Origin: UBA7662 sp036787895
GTDB taxonomy: Bacteria > Bacteroidota > Bacteroidia > UBA7662
NCBI GenBank assembly: GCA_036787895.1
Contig: DAIQOK010000015.1
Location: 1-64,000, forward strand
Direction: 5' to 3'
Length of the DNA: 64,000 bases
Numbering within the stretch: position 1 is the stretch's first letter; each line of letters starts with the position of its first letter. A model generated the notes under the pieces. It was not told the DNA's origin and searched no databases. It saw only the letters and a program-made list of their open reading frames with translations. Below, one piece after another: positions 62,226 to 64,000 of this stretch. A program made the position numbers and the translations under genes.

Positions 62226-63474
62226 ATGCTTACCGTTTCTTTTGCTGTTTGCCCCGGCACAAGCACAGACAACCAACACCGGTTCTCCTTATTCCCGCTT
62301 TGGTTTGGGCGATTTACAAGCGTTTAATCTCGTGCAAAACCGGGGCATGGGTGGGCTCTCCATTGCCATGAGCGATCCACTGGCCTTACATCTGACCAAC
62401 CCCGCAGGATTGTCGGGCTTAAAATTGACGACTTTCGAATTTGCTGCCAGTGGCCGCTTTTTGAATTTACAGTCAAGTGTGCAGGAACTGAATCAATCTA
62501 ATTTTAATATCAACTACTTCACTTTTGGCTTTCCGGTCTCGGATCGTTGGGGTACGGCTATAGGTTTTTTGCCTTTTTCATCTACCAATTACAGCATACG
62601 CACCCGGGTCGATTCATCTTTCTCGAGCTGGAACGAATTCTACGAAGGTTTAGGGGGTATCAACCGGGTATTTTGGAGCAATGGGGTTAAAATCAACAAA
62701 AAGTGGCATGTGGGTATTACCACCAACTTATTGTTTGGCACCATGAATCAAACCCGTCGTTTTGAATATGCCGATACCTTAAATACCTTCAATCTGCGGG
62801 TACAGGACGAAGTACGGGTGTCGGACGTGAGTTTTCATCTCGGCGCACAATACCGTACCAAATTGGCCAATGGCCACCAGCTCAGAATGGGCTTGGTGCT
62901 TGAGTTGCCAAGTGGTTTAAATGCCAGCCGCAATTTCACAGCCGATCGCTATACGTACCAGGGAAGTACTATTCGGGTGAGGGATACGGTGTCGAATGTG
63001 CCCGAAACCCAGGGAAGCGTAGATATTCCATTGGCCTTGAGTTTGGGTGCTGCCTATGATATCAACGGTCGCTGGCTGTTCGGTGCCGAAATTCGCTTGC
63101 AGGATTGGTCTAAATACCGTTTTCTGGGCAACAACGACTCCCTACAAAATAGCCTGGCCATCGCTGCCGGTCTGCAATACCGCCCCGATGTTAATGCTGT
63201 AGGCAAAAGTGGCTACTTCAAAACGGTTCAATACCGGGCAGGTTTCCGCTATCACAATACTTATTTACAACTCCGTGACCAAGCCATCAACGAACTTGGC
63301 ATAACTCTTGGAGCCAGCTTTCCGATTCGTCGGTCGAATTCAACCGTCAGTGTCGCATTTGAGTCGGGCTTACGTGGTACCACCAGCAATGGTTTGATAC
63401 GTGAACAATTCAATAATGTAACTGTTGGTTTTACGCTCAACGACCGTTGGTTCCAGAAAAGGAAATACGATTAA
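62188..63474 (+). CDS. Outer-membrane beta-barrel protein (OmpP1/FadL-like)
   Basis: 428 aa. Signal peptide (CLPFLLLFAPAQAQ), then TGSPYSRFGLGDLQAFNLVQNRGMGGLSIAMSDPLALHLTNPAGLSGL (quoted in pieces in the family), the start shared by FadL/PorV-like barrels, and alternating strands to the end at NDRWFQKRKYD. Likely a transport or export barrel; not PorV itself. Starts inside coaX (38-bp overlap) and is followed 11 bp later by the TPR gene, an order I recall from other Bacteroidota. Confidence 0.85.
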   Translation: MPYLIRLFTTVSKCLPFLLLFAPAQAQTTNTGSPYSRFGLGDLQAFNLVQNRGMGGLSIAMSDPLALHLTNPAGLSGLKLTTFEFAASGRFLNLQSSVQELNQSNFNINYFTFGFPVSDRWGTAIGFLPFSSTNYSIRTRVDSSFSSWNEFYEGLGGINRVFWSNGVKINKKWHVGITTNLLFGTMNQTRRFEYADTLNTFNLRVQDEVRVSDVSFHLGAQYRTKLANGHQLRMGLVLELPSGLNASRNFTADRYTYQGSTIRVRDTVSNVPETQGSVDIPLALSLGAAYDINGRWLFGAEIRLQDWSKYRFLGNNDSLQNSLAIAAGLQYRPDVNAVGKSGYFKTVQYRAGFRYHNTYLQLRDQAINELGITLGASFPIRRSNSTVSVAFESGLRGTTSNGLIREQFNNVTVGFTLNDRWFQKRKYD

Positions 63475-63485
63475 AACTTAGTGTC

Positions 63486-64000
63486 ATGAAAATTAGTGTC
63501 AAACTCCTCTCCATCCTGTTCGCCTTTGCGCTGCTGGGCACAGCCCCTGAAGTCAAGGCCGACACCCCACTGAAAAACAAATGTGACCAGAAATGGGGTT
63601 CGGACAGTGTAAAAACTATCCAGAACATTTCTGTTTACCGCGAATTTTTCAAACAAAAGAACTACGAAGCCGCTATGGAAACCTGGCGCGCCGTATTCAA
63701 CGACGCCCCTTGTGCCCGGGAAACCACCCATATGGATGGTATCACCATGTTCAAAGCCATGTTGGCCAGTGAAAAAAACAAGGAAAGACGCAGCCAGATC
63801 ATCGATACCATTTTTATGATTTACGATGTACGCGCGGCCAACTTCCCTGAAAATGCCGGCAATATCGTTGGTCGTAAGGCGGTAGACATGCTTAATTATA
63901 CGCCTGAGCCCAACATTAATGTGCTAAACACTTTCAAACGGTCAATCAAGCTGGGTGGCAATAGCACCGAATATTTTGTGATGCCCTACTATTTTAAAGT
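63486..64000 (+). CDS. Exported TPR-like protein (cut by the right edge)
   Basis: At least 171 aa, open to the window end. ATG at 63486; signal peptide (LLSILFAFALLGTAPEVKA). The mature part begins with DTPLKNKCDQKWGSDS and a helical pair FFKQKNYEAAMETWRAVFNDAP typical of TPR repeats in periplasmic Bacteroidota proteins. 11 bp after the barrel gene, so probably co-transcribed with it. Confidence 0.8.
   Translation, partial: MKISVKLLSILFAFALLGTAPEVKADTPLKNKCDQKWGSDSVKTIQNISVYREFFKQKNYEAAMETWRAVFNDAPCARETTHMDGITMFKAMLASEKNKERRSQIIDTIFMIYDVRAANFPENAGNIVGRKAVDMLNYTPEPNINVLNTFKRSIKLGGNSTEYFVMPYYFK

Overview
The window is chromosomal DNA from a member of the Bacteroidota. The evidence is a type IX secretion/gliding cluster (PorU, PorV, a PorP/SprF protein, GldJ), a TonB-dependent receptor, a secreted protein with a C-terminal sorting domain, DUF2723 and DUF1599 proteins, and promoters with the phylum's TAnnTTTG -10 element. 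Shine-Dalgarno sequences are generally absent. Gene content does not fix the class; a Chitinophagia, Saprospiria or Sphingobacteriia member would fit.

Layout. (1) 1-5112 is an AT-rich defence region: the end of one hsdS, then on the minus strand hsdM, dinD and hsdS of a type I restriction-modification system, and upstream a SIR2-domain gene. No hsdR is in view. (2) 5156-16962 is envelope and secretion: a large propeller/barrel fusion, a metallo-beta-lactamase-fold hydrolase, porV, porU, porP/sprF and gldJ. (3) 17198-23627 has a decayed alpha/beta-hydrolase pseudogene, an FG-GAP protein with a sorting domain, murF, an arginase-fold protein with altered metal ligands, and a small lipoprotein. 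(4) 23853-28152 is a TonB-dependent receptor and a beta-helix lipoprotein, both preceded by four 11-bp-period direct repeats at the same distance from the -10 region. This predicts shared control by a PhoB-like regulator. (5) 28219-33597 has a lipoprotein, a membrane-spanning TPR/HTH protein, an AraC-type regulator, a glycosyltransferase/phosphoesterase pair and shikimate kinase. (6) 33594-43918 has an ABC permease, a DoxX-type protein, DUF1599, folP-cdaA, a lipocalin-like protein, and a symporter/LOG/M23/peroxiredoxin operon. (7) 44187-50034 has acyl-CoA dehydrogenase, an unusual intergenic repeat, tRNA-Gln, a DUF2723 membrane protein and rlmB. (8) 50035-54987 is an AT-rich accessory locus: two near-identical Rhs-core fragments, one with a predicted CHAP/NlpC-like toxin and a membrane-anchored putative immunity protein, then two orphan lipoproteins. 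A family of short hairpins with compensated stems lies in and around it. (9) 54988-64000 is housekeeping: a minus-strand run rsfS-ftsH-LUD-lpxH-propeller-prfA, divergent from birA-coaX-OMP-TPR.

Most likely to be new: the paired 11-bp-repeat promoters, the Rhs toxin/immunity cassettes with their hairpin family, and the repeat-with-hairpin-spacers array at 45551-45652. All functions are read from sequence and remembered family features; no database search was run.
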